Of a DNA stretch of 5,691 bases, positions 5,334 to 5,691 are shown piece by piece (the stretch's first letter is position 1; the number at the start of each line of letters is the position of its first letter). The notes beneath the pieces were generated by a model, which did no database searches, had not been told where the DNA came from, and saw only the letters and a list, made by a program, of their open reading frames with translations. Position numbers and translations under genes: made by a program. This stretch comes from a bacterium (GTDB lineage Bacteria; Chloroflexota; Dormibacteria; UBA8260; Bog-877). The DNA is taken from positions 1 to 5,691 of the forward strand of contig JAJYWT010000037.1 of NCBI GenBank assembly GCA_021791345.1, written 5' to 3'.

Positions 5334-5691
5334 ATGCGGTGGAGTCGTATAGGCGTCTTTCTAACCGCCGCGGCACTTCCCGCCTATGTTCTGCGGGGCA
5401 GCCTGCTGGGCAAGCTTCCCTTCACCGGCCTGGAGGTGGTGCTCGGATTGACCGTGCTCGCCTTCATCATCGAGAGCTGGCAGCAGCGACGGATGCCCCA
5501 CCTCGACACCCCATTCACCGTCCTTATCGCGGTCCTGCTGGTCGCCATGGTGATCGGGGTCGCGGTCAGCCCGGAGAAGCGCGACGCCCTGGGGATCGCC
5601 AAGGCCTACATCGTGGAGCCGGTCCTCTACTTCTTCATTGTGGTCAACGTGCTCCGCTCCAGCTGGGACTGGGAGCGGCTGAGCTACGGCC
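5334..5691 (+). CDS. Probable O-antigen ligase-family (Wzy_C-like) membrane protein, N-terminal part (3' end outside window)
   Basis: The frame from ATG 5334 stays open to the window end, giving 119 residues. It begins MRWSRIGVFLTAAALPAYVL and is strongly hydrophobic, with helices near residues 5-20, 35-50, 62-78 and 92-106. The segment SPEKRDALGIAKAYIVEP, followed by VLYFFIVVNVL, resembles the N-terminal part of bacterial O-antigen ligase/polymerase-like proteins, in which an aligned S-x-(D/E)-K...ALG...K...EP stretch leads into a helix. Such proteins join or polymerise lipid-linked glycans on the outer side of the membrane. The diagnostic Wzy_C domain and large periplasmic loop would lie downstream, so the family call is inference from the first third of the protein. 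The start is well supported by the TATAAT box 7 nt upstream. The glycosyltransferase and flippase-like genes upstream fit a glycan role. Confidence 0.6.
   Translation, partial: MRWSRIGVFLTAAALPAYVLRGSLLGKLPFTGLEVVLGLTVLAFIIESWQQRRMPHLDTPFTVLIAVLLVAMVIGVAVSPEKRDALGIAKAYIVEPVLYFFIVVNVLRSSWDWERLSYG

Overview
The window is uniformly GC-rich bacterial DNA with densely packed genes and short intergenic gaps. It holds six protein-coding genes, two of them cut by the window edges. Start codons are ATG or GTG. None of the five visible gene starts has a well-placed Shine-Dalgarno sequence; each instead has a TANNNT hexamer 6-8 nt before the start codon, the arrangement expected for leaderless transcripts. 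High GC, leaderless starts and the protein flavour suggest Actinomycetota or another high-GC terrestrial lineage such as Chloroflexota or Dormibacterota. The sequence alone does not settle which.

Layout from left to right: (1) the C-terminal end of a probable CDP-alcohol phosphatidyltransferase (+, ends 316); (2) a convergent gap with a strong hairpin; (3) a YbhN/LPG-synthase-type flippase-like membrane protein (-, 371-1471); (4) a 90-nt divergent promoter region; (5) a membrane-bound family 2 glycosyltransferase with D,D,ED,QxxRW motifs (+, 1562-3178); (6) a 26-nt gap with a -10 box; (7) tryptophanyl-tRNA synthetase trpS (+, 3205-4212); (8) a convergent gap of 63 nt; (9) a beta-hydroxyacid dehydrogenase-family NAD(P) oxidoreductase (-, 4276-5145); (10) a 188-nt divergent regulatory region with a perfect TATAAT, three CGGCCG repeats and a GC-rich hairpin; (11) the N-terminus of a probable O-antigen ligase-family membrane protein (+, from 5334, runs off the window).

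Four of the six genes (phosphatidyltransferase, flippase-like protein, glycosyltransferase, ligase-like protein) act in or on the membrane, on lipids or glycans. The region therefore reads as part of a cell-envelope neighbourhood, with trpS and the dehydrogenase as housekeeping neighbours. Each gene with a visible start appears to have its own promoter, so this is not one operon. I see no mobile element, CRISPR array, tRNA or rRNA, and no clear sign of horizontal transfer. The most notable signals are the consistent leaderless start architecture and the repeat array around the last promoter. I do not see a clearly new biological system.
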